A DNA stretch of 64,000 bases from Amorphochlora amoebiformis (GCA_054601695.1 BAAHQB010000193.1:124001-188000); one strand, 5' to 3'. Counted from the stretch's first letter, positions 25,363-37,937 are shown. Translations and numbers: made by a program. The notes: generated by a model not told the origin, from the letters alone.

Positions 25363-25400
25363 CATATATGTATATGTATATATACATATATATATGGCAT
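24700..25400. repeat. TA/CA microsatellite
   Basis: Simple repeat. Mixed patches at 24820-24900 and 25010-25045 show no exon. Confidence 0.9.
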
Positions 25401-25402
25401 AG

Positions 25403-25433
25403 GGAGAGGGCCAAAATACAAGAGGATATCACT
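25403..25433 (+). CDS. candidate 31-nt micro-exon with consensus donor
   Basis: GGCATAG ends at 25402 and GTAAGTTAAT, a near-perfect 5-prime splice site, begins at 25434. The 31 nt between read [10 protein letters not shown] in one frame. TA tracts lie on both sides. A related segment at 25926-25951 starts with the same GGAGAGG. Confidence 0.45.
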
Positions 25434-25559
25434 GTAAGTTAATATATATATATATATATATATATGTATATGTGTATGTAAATATATATATGTATATGTA
25501 TATATATGTAAATATATATATATATATATATGTATATGCATATGTTATATATATATATG

Positions 25560-25614
<55 letters not shown>

Positions 25615-25677
25615 GTATATAATTCGTGCATAAGCCCATCCTAATCCATTTACACACACGTACAATATCAAGTATAA

Positions 25678-25721
<44 letters not shown>

Positions 25722-25773
25722 ACATATATATACACATATATGTACGCATATATATGTCTGTGAAAATAGACAC

Positions 25774-25818
<45 letters not shown>

Positions 25819-25860
25819 ATACATTAGCATATTAATAACATAAATCACTATTATTACATT
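25434..25860. repeat. TA/TATG microsatellite
   Basis: Repeat, except for an island at 25620-25680 whose minus strand reads [12 protein letters not shown] and could be a short exon. No clear borders. Confidence 0.85.
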
Positions 25861-25861
25861 T

Positions 25862-25901
<40 letters not shown>

Positions 25902-25925
25902 CACTAACCCTTAGGTTAAATACAG

Positions 25926-25951
25926 GGAGAGGTCGAAGGAGACGAAATACG
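25926..25951 (+). CDS. candidate 26-nt micro-exon
   Basis: AATACAG (ending 25925) and GTAATT (from 25952) flank GGAGAGGTCGAAGGAGACGA plus 6 nt. Paralogue of 25403-25433 by its start and borders. The lengths differ (26 versus 31 nt), so they would not keep the same downstream frame. Confidence 0.35.
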
Positions 25952-25965
25952 GTAATTACTAAACT

Positions 25966-26005
<40 letters not shown>

Positions 26006-26198
26006 GTGTGTATATATATTTATGTATATGTATATATAATATGTATATATATATATATAATACATACATATATATACATTCTAAATATGTATGTGTGTAT
26101 GTATCGATATATATGTACATATGTATTGTACCATTAGACTATAGCGTGAATCATTAGTATTGCATGTGCATAATACTTATAATATATATATATGTATG

Positions 26199-26231
<33 letters not shown>

Positions 26232-26237
26232 ACATAC

Positions 26238-26277
26238 GTATAATTATCATGTATTCTTTCCCCGCATGGGCCTCTTC
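26238..26277 (-). CDS. candidate 40-nt micro-exon [10 protein letters not shown]
   Basis: On the minus strand ATATTTAG precedes 26277 and GTATGTAC follows 26238. The codons read [15 protein letters not shown] and CA repeats flank it. Good consensus at both borders supports an exon; function unknown. Confidence 0.45.
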
Positions 26278-26307
26278 CTAAATATATATATGTATATATA
26301 CATATAT

Positions 26308-26362
<55 letters not shown>

Positions 26363-26442
26363 TATATATATGTATGTATATATATATATATATATATATA
26401 TGTATTTACATACATATGTATATATGTATTAATATATATATT

Positions 26443-26473
<31 letters not shown>

Positions 26474-26524
26474 CGATATGTATATATAAATGTATATATC
26501 TATATATATATATATATATATAAT

Positions 26525-26584
26525 TCAGAATATTAATAAATATCCCACATTTAACCGAAAAAGCTCAAATGTGTATGAATGTTG

Positions 26585-26588
<4 letters not shown>
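26525..26588 (-). CDS. candidate terminal exon, minus strand
   Basis: The frame [18 protein letters not shown] ends at a TGA at 26527-26525. The 5-prime edge is in CA repeat, so the acceptor is not defined. It lies downstream (minus direction) of long TA tract, not of the exon at 26238-26277. Confidence 0.35.
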
Positions 26589-26599
<11 letters not shown>

Positions 26600-26676
<77 letters not shown>

Positions 26677-26790
26677 TATATATATATTCATACGTATATA
26701 CATACATACACATGTACATACACGCATATATATATACATATATATACATACATATATTTATATTTATATAATACATATATATATATACAT

Positions 26791-26887
<97 letters not shown>

Positions 26888-27064
26888 TATATATATATAT
26901 ATATATATATATATTCACATATATATATGTATATATATATAAACTTATATATACATGTGTGTATGTATACATATATTTATATATATATATATATATATAT
27001 TTATAATATATATATATATACATATATATGTGTGTGTTTGTGCGTGTGTTTTCATATATATATA

Positions 27065-27115
<51 letters not shown>

Positions 27116-27146
27116 TTACTTACATACATAAACTTATAAATACATA

Positions 27147-27180
<34 letters not shown>
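26600..27180. repeat. TA microsatellite, long runs
   Basis: Pure TA with TACATA interruptions. YIYIYI frames on both strands are artefacts. Confidence 0.95.
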
Positions 27181-27185
<5 letters not shown>

Positions 27186-27192
27186 AACCTAG

Positions 27193-27222
27193 GTTCAACC
27201 TGAGGAAGCACTAGACGACTAA
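27193..27222 (+). CDS. candidate terminal exon VQPEEALDD
   Basis: AACCTAG ends at 27192. The next codons read VQPEEALDD and a TAA at 27220. The sequence then has a stub of CCCTAACCC and returns to TA repeat. Short but of coding composition. Confidence 0.35.
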   Translation, partial: VQPEEALDD

Positions 27223-27329
27223 GAGTACAACCCTAACCCATATATATAATATATATTATATACATATATATACATTACATATGCACATATTTAAAAATAT
27301 ATATATATATATACACATGTATATATATT

Positions 27330-27363
<34 letters not shown>

Positions 27364-27371
27364 ATATATAC

Positions 27372-27414
27372 CTGTTGGTGTTGTTTGGTGTCCAAATTGT
27401 CGCCTTCATCCTCC
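27372..27414 (-). CDS. candidate 43-nt micro-exon [14 protein letters not shown]
   Basis: On the minus strand TTATAG precedes 27414 and CAG-GTATATAT follows 27372. One base plus 14 codons read [14 protein letters not shown], strongly acidic and polar and unlike the surrounding TA. One of the clearest isolated exon candidates. Confidence 0.5.
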
Positions 27415-27469
<55 letters not shown>

Positions 27470-27479
27470 TGCGGTATAT

Positions 27480-29050
<1,571 letters not shown>

Positions 29051-29067
29051 ATATTATGCATACATAG

Positions 29068-29103
29068 GACGCCGAACAGCAACAATTAGGGAAATAGCGA
29101 GAG
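29068..29103 (+). CDS. candidate 36-nt micro-exon [12 protein letters not shown], copy 1
   Basis: CATAG ends at 29067 and GTATAT starts at 29104. The frame reads (G)[12 protein letters not shown]. Copy 2 at 29516-29545 lacks six nt in frame (RRTIRETVT). A second element, [11 protein letters not shown] near 29165-29200, follows copy 1 at about 100 bp, and its copy [13 protein letters not shown] follows copy 2 near 29767-29805. So a two-exon unit is duplicated. RRxTIREIA recalls helix-turn-helix helices, but the piece is too short to name. Confidence 0.5.
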
Positions 29104-29114
29104 GTATATACACA

Positions 29115-29158
<44 letters not shown>

Positions 29159-29164
29159 TATGTG

Positions 29165-29199
29165 TCTACGTAGTTGAGTATACAGGAATAGAAGTTTGT

Positions 29200-29202
<3 letters not shown>
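29165..29202 (+). CDS. candidate exon [10 protein letters not shown], copy 1
   Basis: CTACGTAGTTGAGTATACAGG reads [11 protein letters not shown] and is followed by GTTTGTATAT, a possible donor. Copy 2 at 29767-29805 differs by a few bases. TA tracts flank both. Confidence 0.4.
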
Positions 29203-29270
<68 letters not shown>

Positions 29271-29414
29271 TCTATATGTAAATGTATCATTCACACATAT
29301 ATACACATGTACATGTACACATCATATATACACACATATGCATATATATATATATATACACATATATATACACATACACATCATATACACACATATATAT
29401 GTACATACACACAC

Positions 29415-29457
<43 letters not shown>

Positions 29458-29515
29458 ATATATATGTACATACAGAATATATATATATTTATGTATATAT
29501 ATAATACATATATAG

Positions 29516-29545
29516 GACGCCGAACAATTAGAGAAACAGTGACAG
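29516..29545 (+). CDS. candidate 30-nt micro-exon [10 protein letters not shown], copy 2
   Basis: TATAG ends at 29515 and GTATAT starts at 29546. The six-nt difference from copy 1 keeps the reading frame, which favours coding over a random repeat. Confidence 0.5.
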
Positions 29546-29553
29546 GTATATAC

Positions 29554-29661
<108 letters not shown>

Positions 29662-29693
29662 GTTTATGTATATATATATGTATGTATGTATTC

Positions 29694-29766
<73 letters not shown>

Positions 29767-29772
<6 letters not shown>

Positions 29773-29805
29773 CTATTTACGTAGTTGAGTATACAAGAAT
29801 AAAAT
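29767..29805 (+). CDS. candidate exon [10 protein letters not shown], copy 2
   Basis: Reads [13 protein letters not shown] in the frame matching the copy at 29165. A TTTA insertion near the start changes the upstream junction. The distance to its partner exon (about 220 bp) is larger than in copy 1 because of TA expansion. Confidence 0.35.
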
Positions 29806-30096
29806 TATATATATATATATATACATATTTATATATATATATTATACACACATGTATACTTTTTATATTACATTTGTGTATATATACATATATATATATA
29901 TACGTATATGTATACGCACATATATTTGGTTAATATTTATATATATTTATGTACACATATGTTTCTATATGAGGGTATAAGGACATACACACACATATAT
30001 TACACACATATATATATATACAGATGTATATATATATATATATTCTTTATTAGGAATATAAAGCTAGTATTCAACACCATACCCAATGGGTATCTT

Positions 30097-30395
30097 AACC
30101 CTAACCCTAACCCTAACCGTAACCCTAACCCTAACCCTAACCCTAACCGTAACCCTAGCCCTAACTCTAATCCTAACCCTAACCCTAACCCTAACTCTAA
30201 TCATAACCCTGACCCTAACTCTAATCCTAACCTTTACCCTAACTCTAATCCTAACCCTAACCCTATAATCCAAACCCTATCCCTATTTCTACTCCTGACC
30301 TTAACCCTAACCCTAACTCTAACCCTAACCCTAACCCTAACCCTAACCCTAACCCTAACTCTAATCCTTACCTAACCCTACGTCCAATTCTTAGC
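30097..30395. repeat. degenerate (CCCTAA)n
   Basis: CCCTAA with CCGTAA, CTCTAATCC and CATAACCC variants. Preceded at 30055-30095 by an island reading [12 protein letters not shown] after TTATTAG, a possible exon. Confidence 0.95.
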
Positions 30396-30770
30396 CCTAA
30401 CCCTAGGGTTAGAGTTAAGGTTAGGGTTGGGGTTGGGGTTAAGAGTTAAGGTTAGGGTTGGGGTTGGGGTTATCGTTAAGGTTAGGGTTAGGGTTAACAT
30501 TAGTGTTAGGGTTTGGGTTAGAGTTAGGGTTAAAGTTAGGGTTAGGGTTAGGATAGGGTTTGGATAGGGTTAGGGTTAGGGTTGGAGTTGGTGAGGCTAG
30601 AATTAGGGTTAGGGTTTGGGTTAGGGTTAAGGTTGGTAAGGGTAAGGATTGGAATTAAGGCTAGTGTTAGGATTTGAGTTAGGGTTAGGTTTTAGGGTTA
30701 GGGTTAGGGTTAGGGTTAGGATTAGGGTTAGGATTAGCGTTAGGATTAGGGTTAAGAGTTAGGATTAAAA
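30396..30770. repeat. degenerate (TTAGGG)n, opposite strand
   Basis: At CCCTAACCCTAGGGTTAGAG the array changes strand and continues as TTAGGG, GTTGGGG and GTTAAGG variants. The arrangement CCCTAA then TTAGGG is the reverse of a simple end-to-end telomere fusion. Confidence 0.95.
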
Positions 30771-30789
30771 TAATGCCATCCATAGCAAT

Positions 30790-30902
30790 CTTCATGATCG
30801 TGAGCAATTTCCAGCATACCTATGAATATATGTTTACAGCATACCTATGACTATATGTTTACAGTATAACTATGACTAAGCGTTTCCAGCATACCTATGA
30901 GC
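30790..30902. repeat. short tandem repeat CAGCATACCTATGA
   Basis: About four units of 29-31 bp containing (C)AGCATACCTATGA-TATATGTTTAC, the third with AGTATAACTATGAC, between two telomere-type arrays. Confidence 0.8.
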
Positions 30903-31019
30903 CTGACCCTAACCCTAACCCTAACCCTAACCCTAACCCTAACCCTAACCCTAACCCTAACCCTAACCCTAACCCTAACTCATCCTGATCCCGTCATTCT
31001 ATTCATATATTTGTTTTAG

Positions 31020-31057
<38 letters not shown>

Positions 31058-31235
31058 AATTGGATTAGGATTAGGGTTAGGGTTAGAATTAGAGTTAGGG
31101 TTAGGGTTAGGATCAGGGTTAGAGTTAGGGTTAGGGTCAGGATTAGAGTTAGGGTTAGGGTTAGGATTAGAGGTAGGGTTACGGTTAGGGTTAGGGTTAG
31201 GATTAGAGTTAGGGATAAGATTAGGGTTATATATA
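30903..31235. repeat. CCCTAA array, TA tract, then TTAGGG array
   Basis: About 12 clean CCCTAA units (30905-30980), a unique and TA-rich spacer to about 31055, and a degenerate TTAGGG array (31062-31225). Confidence 0.95.
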
Positions 31236-31258
31236 TTCTATTGTATTTTTTTATATCA

Positions 31259-31296
<38 letters not shown>

Positions 31297-31327
31297 CATA
31301 TATATATAAAAAAAACCTTTATTGTAG

Positions 31328-31363
31328 GCGACGATTGGTCCTGTGGAACCCACACGGACTCAG
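31328..31363 (+). CDS. candidate 36-nt micro-exon [12 protein letters not shown]
   Basis: TTTATTGTAG ends at 31327 (T-rich acceptor) and CAG-GTGTGA gives a donor at 31364. Exactly 12 codons read [12 protein letters not shown] in phase 0. It lies between telomere-type arrays. Good borders and composition; no function recognised. Confidence 0.5.
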
Positions 31364-31385
31364 GTGTGAAAATGCGAAAAACCAG

Positions 31386-32360
31386 GATTAGAGTTAGGGT
31401 TAGGGTTAGGATCAGGGTTAGAGTTAACCTAAACCCCAACCCTAGCCCTAACCACAACCCTAACCCTAACCTTATCTCTAAGCCTAATCCTAACCCTAAC
31501 CCTAACCCGAACCTTAACCCTAACCTTAACCCTAACCTTAACCCTAACCCTAACCTTAACCTTAACTCTATTCCCAACCCTAGCCCTAACTCTAACCCTA
31601 ACCTCCAACTCTATCCTATCCCTAACCCTAACCCTAACACTTAACCCTAAGCCTCATCCTAACCTTAACCCCAACCCTAACCCTAACCCTAACCCTATCC
31701 TTAACCCCAACCCTAACCCTAACCCTAACCTTATCCCTAACCTTAATCGTTACCCTAAACCTAACCTTATCCCTAACCTTAACTCTAACCCCAACCTTAA
31801 CCCAAACCCCAACCCAGGGTTGGGGGTTAGGGTTAGGGTTAGGGTTCATCCCTAACCTTACCCCTAACCCTAAGCCTAACCCTAACCCTAACCCTGACCC
31901 TATCTCCCGACCCTCTCCCCAACCTCAACCCTAATCCTAACCCTAACCCTAACCTTATCCATAACCCTAACCCTAACCTTAACCCTAACCCTGACCCTAA
32001 CCCTAACCCTAACCCGTAAGCATATCTCTAACCCTAACCCCAACCCTAACCTAACCCTCACCCTAACCCTCACCCTAACCCTAACCCTAACCCTAACCGA
32101 ACCCTAACGCTAACCCGAACCCTAACCCTAATCTTAACCCTAACCTTAACCCTAACCCTAACCTAACCCTCACCCTAAACCTAACCCTAACCCTAACCCT
32201 AACCCGAACCCGAACCCTAACCCTAACCCTAACCCTTACCTAACCCTAACCCTAACCCTCCCTAACCCTAACCCTAACCCTAACCCTAACCCTAACCCTA
32301 ACCCTAACCCTAACCCTAACCCTAACCCTAACCCTAACCCTAACCCTAACCCTAACCCCA
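31386..32360. repeat. telomere-type mosaic with strand switches
   Basis: Short TTAGGG (31386-31425) joins head-to-head to degenerate CCCTAA (31430-31815). A small TTAGGG patch (31816-31845) follows, then CCCTAA again to 32358, the last 70 bp being perfect. Variants CCTTAACC, CCCCAACC and CACCCTAA are frequent in the middle. Confidence 0.95.
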
Positions 32361-32367
32361 GGATTAG

Positions 32368-32403
32368 AGGGGTACCAATCGAAGATCGAAAGAGAAAACT
32401 AAG
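32368..32403 (+). CDS. candidate 36-nt micro-exon GVPIEDRKRKL
   Basis: GGATTAG ends at 32367 and AAG-GTATAT makes a donor at 32404. The frame reads GVPIEDRKRKL plus two bases. It begins directly after a perfect CCCTAA block, so the telomere repeat would lie in the upstream intron. Confidence 0.45.
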
Positions 32404-32459
32404 GTATATAATACATACTGTTTCCATAAGTAATACGTAATATATATTTATATTATAGA

Positions 32460-32659
32460 CATATATTTATGTATATATATTTATATACATTTCTATATAT
32501 ATACATATACATACATATGTATATATACATACACACATGTATTCACACGCACACAGGTATGTAAATGTAAACATATATAATATATATATATATACATATA
32601 TATTATATATATTATATATATGTATATATAGATATATATATATATGTGTCTATATATAG

Positions 32660-32715
<56 letters not shown>

Positions 32716-32767
32716 ACGTAATCAGAATCCCTCTCGATGTATTATAATATATATATAAATATATATA

Positions 32768-32808
<41 letters not shown>

Positions 32809-32845
32809 AAAATATCAGTGTATATTGTTCAGTATACATGCCTAC

Positions 32846-32888
<43 letters not shown>

Positions 32889-32914
32889 TATATTTGTTAC
32901 TTATACATGCCTAC

Positions 32915-32958
<44 letters not shown>

Positions 32959-33003
32959 TATATATATACATTATATAATATCTAATTTAATCAGAAACCT
33001 TTT

Positions 33004-33049
<46 letters not shown>

Positions 33050-33071
33050 GTTTATTATATACATGTATATG

Positions 33072-33109
<38 letters not shown>

Positions 33110-33115
33110 TATTTG
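32460..33115. repeat. TA microsatellite block
   Basis: TA/TATACA repeat. Paired islands: CGTAATCAGAATCCCTCTCG near 32717 and TTAATCAGAAACCTTTTATA near 32987; also ACATGCCTACACA near 32837 and ACATGCCTACATA near 32906. They look like duplicated short segments without clear borders. Confidence 0.85.
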
Positions 33116-33130
33116 CCCAGGCCTTTGCAG

Positions 33131-33164
33131 ATCTAAACCGTTGAGAGATACCAAGACACATTAA
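33131..33164 (+). CDS. candidate terminal exon SKPLRDTKTH
   Basis: GGCCTTTGCAG is a good acceptor ending at 33130. The frame reads SKPLRDTKTH and TAA at 33162-33164. It follows a TA tract. The rest of the unique island (to 33260) shows no further exon. Confidence 0.35.
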
Positions 33165-33390
33165 GTTCTCCCGAAAAGAAGTTGAACCACATCTAGCATA
33201 ACTCAAAACCAAGACCCCAACTTTTCTCTCATCTCACGACACAAAACTATGAATCCACGTGCATAATACGTTTAATACATACATATAATATATTAAACTT
33301 ATATATATATATATACATATATGTATATTTTTATATATATGAATATACATATATATATTTATATATATATATATATATATATATCCTCAG

Positions 33391-33458
33391 AATCATATAT
33401 GGAGGTGGCGACGCATAATCCGTTAGACTTGTTTTCTACTCTGTATGATATAATATAA
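33391..33458 (+). CDS. candidate terminal exon MEVATHNPLDLFSTLYDII
   Basis: TATATCCTCAG ends at 33390 after a TA tract. The frame reads SYMEVATHNPLDLFSTLYDI plus I and stops at 33456-33458. Mixed codon use begins abruptly at the acceptor. No domain recognised. Confidence 0.45.
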
Positions 33459-33612
33459 TGATTATACATCTCACTGACACGTGTTTCATGGTTATTATAG
33501 TATCAAAGGAGTATATATCGTATATAGTACTCCGTAGAATAATACTAGTACGAAGCTATCATGATACATGTATATATCACGGTAATTAAACATGTTTATC
33601 ATGATATATCGA

Positions 33613-33653
<41 letters not shown>

Positions 33654-33727
33654 TCAATCGTTATGATATATTCTAGATATTATAAGAGTAGTCATGTCCG
33701 ATATCGATCTATATATATACTAGATAT

Positions 33728-33865
33728 ATGCGTCATCGAATAAGTATACAGCCTATGACTCAGGCTATGATTATAGCGATAGCTATCATACGGCGGCATC
33801 GGGAAAAAAGAAAGAATAATAATGCTATAGACGTAATCAATCCTCATCATGCCCTAGATGCCTGA
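33728..33865 (+). CDS. small ORF with membrane segment and basic tail
   Basis: ATG at 33728 opens 45 codons: MRHRISIQPM, hydrophobic AMIIAIAII, basic RRHREKRK, then NNNAIDVINPHHALDA and TGA at 33863. This is the layout of the end of a single-pass membrane protein (helix, stop-transfer basic patch, polar tail). It could be a last exon, with an acceptor at TATACAG 33745-33751 or further upstream. The hydrophobic run is short for a full helix. Confidence 0.4.
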   Translation: MRHRISIQPMTQAMIIAIAIIRRHREKRKNNNAIDVINPHHALDA

Positions 33866-34067
33866 GTTAAAAACTTGTGATATGCATGTAACTTATCTAC
33901 ATATCTCCACGTGATATATCGAAGACTGTCTATATTACTATTCGTTGGAACGTAAAAACAAAGGTTGAGTACTAATGAGTGCAATGCATGCTATTGCATG
34001 TATGACATACTCATTCACGTGTACGATTATATATATATATATATATATATACATGTTATGCAATCAG

Positions 34068-34290
34068 CACTATCTATATTGTCTAGAATATTCAATCGGA
34101 ATAGTAGATGAATATACAATGTTTTACTTATGTTCAGTATGTTCGACTATCTAAATTGTCTAGAATATTCAATCGGAATAGATGAATATACTATGTTTAA
34201 CTTATGTCCAGTATGTTCGACTATCTATATTGTCTAGAATATTCAATCGGAATAGATGAATATATAATGTTTAACTTATGTGCAGTATGT
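34068..34290. repeat. three tandem units of about 73 bp
   Basis: CTATCTATATTGTCTAGAAT followed by ATTCAATCGGAATAG recurs at about 34070, 34147 and 34222, each followed by ATGAATATA and a GTTTAACTTATG variant. The third copy opens a frame (DEYIMFNLCAVCSEVFENYT). Possibly coding, not shown. Confidence 0.75.
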
Positions 34291-34299
34291 TCTGAGGTT

Positions 34300-34418
34300 T
34301 TCGAAAATTATACTTACACACTTGTACTAGCCTGTACTTATATGTGTGTGTATATATATATGTATGTATATATGTATATCGTATTTTACTAGCATGTGTA
34401 TGGTATTTAAGTATCTAG

Positions 34419-34454
<36 letters not shown>

Positions 34455-34744
34455 ACCGTATTTATATATATATATATATACATACATATATATATATATA
34501 CATATACATATATACATATAGAAATCTCTATAATTATATATAATTATAAATATATATATATATATATATATGTATAGATGTACAATTATTATACCTATGC
34601 ACTGTATATATACTAATATATATATATATATCCATATACATATAATATTAATATATATATATATATATATATATGCATATACATGTATATATATTTCTAT
34701 ATATTATATTGTATACATGGATAGATTACAGTGTTATGTGTATG

Positions 34745-34779
<35 letters not shown>

Positions 34780-35090
34780 CATATGTATATGTATATATAT
34801 ATACATATGTACAGTATATATACATATACATACATACATATATATACATATATACACATATACACACATATATATATATACATATATTATACATATATAT
34901 GTGTATATATAATATATATATATGAATATATATATATATATACATATATATATACTATAGTATAGCATATATATTATATGAGAACATATACTGGCACATA
35001 CATACATACACATATATACATATATTAATATTTACATATGTATAAGCTATACATGCATTTTCTATCTGTACGTACGCACACACAGAATAA
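34300..35090. repeat. TA/TACATA microsatellite
   Basis: Simple repeat with no supported gene. Confidence 0.9.
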
Positions 35091-35105
35091 ATAGACCTCT
35101 GAACC

Positions 35106-35392
35106 TGGCCCTAATCCTTACTCTCATCTGAACCTAACTCTAACCCTAACCCTAACCCTGCCTCTGAACCTAACCCTAACCCTAACCCTAACCCTAACCC
35201 GAACCCAAACCCTAATCCTAACCCTAACCCTAACCCTAACCCTAACCCTGCCTCTGAACCTATTCTAGCCCTATCTTTGGGCCTAACCTTACCCTAACCC
35301 TAACCCTAACCCTAACCCTAACCCTAACCCTAACCCTAACCCTAACCCTAACCCTAACCCTAGCCCCAACCCTAACCCTAACCTTTAAAACT
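35106..35392. repeat. interstitial (CCCTAA)n
   Basis: CCCTAA array with spacer words CCTGCCTCTGAACCTA at about 35156 and 35247, and about 15 clean units at 35285-35365. Confidence 0.95.
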
Positions 35393-35402
35393 CGGACTCC
35401 GT

Positions 35403-35466
35403 TTAGTTAAGAGACTTTTCGCTGTCTGGTTTAGGTGGTTTCTGAAACACTATTATACATAGATGA
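35403..35466 (-). CDS. IIVFQ exon, copy A (minus), terminal
   Basis: On the minus strand the frame reads CIIVFQKPPKPDSEKSLN to a TAA at 35405-35403. Copies B (minus, 35550-35606), C, D and E (plus, 35705-35758, 35945-36003, 36146-36200) share the pattern [15 protein letters not shown]. Copy A has its own polar tail and stop. Five diverged copies keep a common frame, which supports coding origin. Confidence 0.5.
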
Positions 35467-35549
35467 TATATGTAAGATATTATGAATAGATATGCGCATA
35501 TCTATATGTATATATGTACATATACATAATATATATATATATATATATA

Positions 35550-35606
35550 TATCCTATTGCCTGGTTAATGTGGTCATTCTGAACACTATTATACCATCTG
35601 ATACCT
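35550..35606 (-). CDS. IIVFQ exon, copy B (minus)
   Basis: On the minus strand TATCAGATGGTATAATAGTG then TTCAGAATGACCACATTAAC. One base is missing relative to the other copies (GTGTTCAG versus GTGTTTCAG), so the reading shifts to NSVQNDHINQAIGY. Probably a decayed copy. Confidence 0.4.
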
Positions 35607-35657
35607 GATATATATACATATAAATATATACACACATATATATATATATATTGATAC

Positions 35658-35698
<41 letters not shown>

Positions 35699-35704
35699 AA
35701 TCTA

Positions 35705-35755
35705 CTCATATGGTATAACAGTTTTGCAGAATCATCTCCTCAACCAGATAGTATA

Positions 35756-35787
<32 letters not shown>

Positions 35788-35850
35788 TTAATATATCGAT
35801 ATATCCATAAATATTATATATATATATATATATATATCGATATATCCATA

Positions 35851-35933
<83 letters not shown>

Positions 35934-36021
35934 TAATGTATGTATATGTATATCAGATTGTATAGTCATGTTTCCATATGATCACCTTAACAAGACAATA
36001 GGATATATATATATATATATA

Positions 36022-36075
<54 letters not shown>

Positions 36076-36200
36076 CATATATATATGAACATATATACAT
36101 ATATACCGATAGATATGCACATTTCTATTTATAATATCTTATATATATCATCCAGTTATCAGATAGTATAATAGTGTTTCAGAATGACCACTTTGATATA
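35705..36200 (+). CDS. IIVFQ exon, copies C, D and E (plus)
   Basis: C (35705-35758) reads [16 protein letters not shown] (35945-36003) reads [19 protein letters not shown] (36146-36200) reads [21 protein letters not shown] tracts of 150-190 bp separate them. Together with A and B on the other strand they form an inverted arrangement whose centre is near 35650-35700. Listed as one block because single borders are uncertain. Confidence 0.4.
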
Positions 36201-36204
36201 TGTA

Positions 36205-36213
36205 TATATATTG

Positions 36214-36254
<41 letters not shown>

Positions 36255-36336
36255 TATATGTGCATATATACATATTGATATGCACATATCTATTTATTAT
36301 ATCTTTTATATATGTATATATTTTATGTATATATGT

Positions 36337-36413
<77 letters not shown>

Positions 36414-36516
36414 CATATATGTATGTATATATATATATATATATATGTATATATCTATGTATATTTAATATATATTAGATATTTCAACATGTATGTTTAT
36501 TTATACATGCATATAA

Positions 36517-36552
<36 letters not shown>

Positions 36553-36609
36553 CATATACATATATATATATATATATATATTCATCTATGTGTATATGTA
36601 TGTATACAT

Positions 36610-36660
<51 letters not shown>
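36205..36660. repeat. TA microsatellite
   Basis: Simple repeat, no gene seen. Confidence 0.9.
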
Positions 36661-36990
<330 letters not shown>

Positions 36991-37049
36991 AGAGAGAAAC
37001 ACTCAGAGAGAGAGAGAGAAACATCAGAGAGAGAGCCAGGCGCGCGCGA

Positions 37050-37390
37050 AAGTGCAACAGAGCTCTTGAACAGAGTTCCGAAGAGCTCTCGAACAGAGCA
37101 CCGAAGAGCTCTCGAACAGAGCACCGAAGAGCTCTCGAACGGAGTACCGTACCGAAGAGCTCTCGAACAGAGTACCGAAGAGCTCTCGAACAGAGTACCG
37201 AAGAGCTCTCGAACAGAGCACTGAAGAGCTCTCGAACAGAGCACTGAAGAGCTCTCGAACAGAGTACCGAAGAGCTCTCGAACAGAGCACTGAAGAGCTC
37301 TCGAACAGAGCACTGAAGAGCTCTCGAACAGAGCACCGAAGAGCTCTCGAATAGAGGACCGAAGAGCCCTCGAACAGAGCACTCAAACAG
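37050..37390. repeat. 23-bp minisatellite GAGCTCTCGAACAGAGCACCGAA
   Basis: About 14 units of 23 bp (one stretched by CCGTACC near 37148), each with a GAGCTC and a TCGAACAGAG. Because 23 is not a multiple of three, every minus-strand frame stays open and gives a 23-residue cycle (ALFESSSVLCSRALRCSVRE and on). The variation is mostly ACCGAA/ACTGAA/GTACCGAA. Confidence 0.9.
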
Positions 37391-37570
37391 AGGGCCCGAA
37401 ATAGAGATCGAACAGAGAACAGAGCTCGAGTTCGTGAGGAGAGCTCGAGAGAGATAGAGATAGAGAAAGTGTGAGAAAGAGAGGGAGTTTGTGAAAGGAG
37501 AGAGCGAGAGAGAGAATAGAGAGAGAACATAACTTGAATGTTGCGTCGGATAAAGTCGAATAAGTAGTTT

Positions 37571-37653
37571 TTATTGTATCTTTATGAGTCTTGTGGCGGC
37601 TGCCGAATCCCTCAAGGCCTCATAAGGGCGGAAGCTGTCCATGATCAAGAGTT
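37571..37653 (-). CDS. candidate terminal exon LLIMDSFRPYEALRDSAAAT
   Basis: On the minus strand ATATCCTAG precedes 37653 and 27 codons read LLIMDSFRPYEALRDSAAAT then RLIKIQ and TAA at 37573-37571. The flanking sequence with the first third of the exon is duplicated at 37831-38030, where the copy breaks after DSFRPYKA. The upstream intron would be the TA/TATG tract. Good coding composition; no domain recognised. Confidence 0.55.
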
Positions 37654-37769
37654 CTAGGATATATATCCATATGTATATATTTATATGTAGGTATATATAT
37701 ATATATATATATACATGTATAAATATTATGATATAGATGTATATGCGTGTATATATATAATATATATAC

Positions 37770-37809
<40 letters not shown>

Positions 37810-37897
37810 CATAGATGTGGATGTGGCCTTATAAGGGCGGAAGCTGTCCATGATCAAGAGTTCTAGGATATATATCCATATGTATATATTTATATGT

Positions 37898-37937
<40 letters not shown>

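Noticed and set aside
26579-27139. 186-codon YIYIYI frame
   Set aside because: (TA)n encodes alternating Ile and Tyr without stops; many such frames occur across the window.
29908-31849. Frames of NPNPNP, LTLTLT, GLGLGL and RVRVRV
   Set aside because: CCCTAA and TTAGGG arrays are free of stops in most frames; not proteins.
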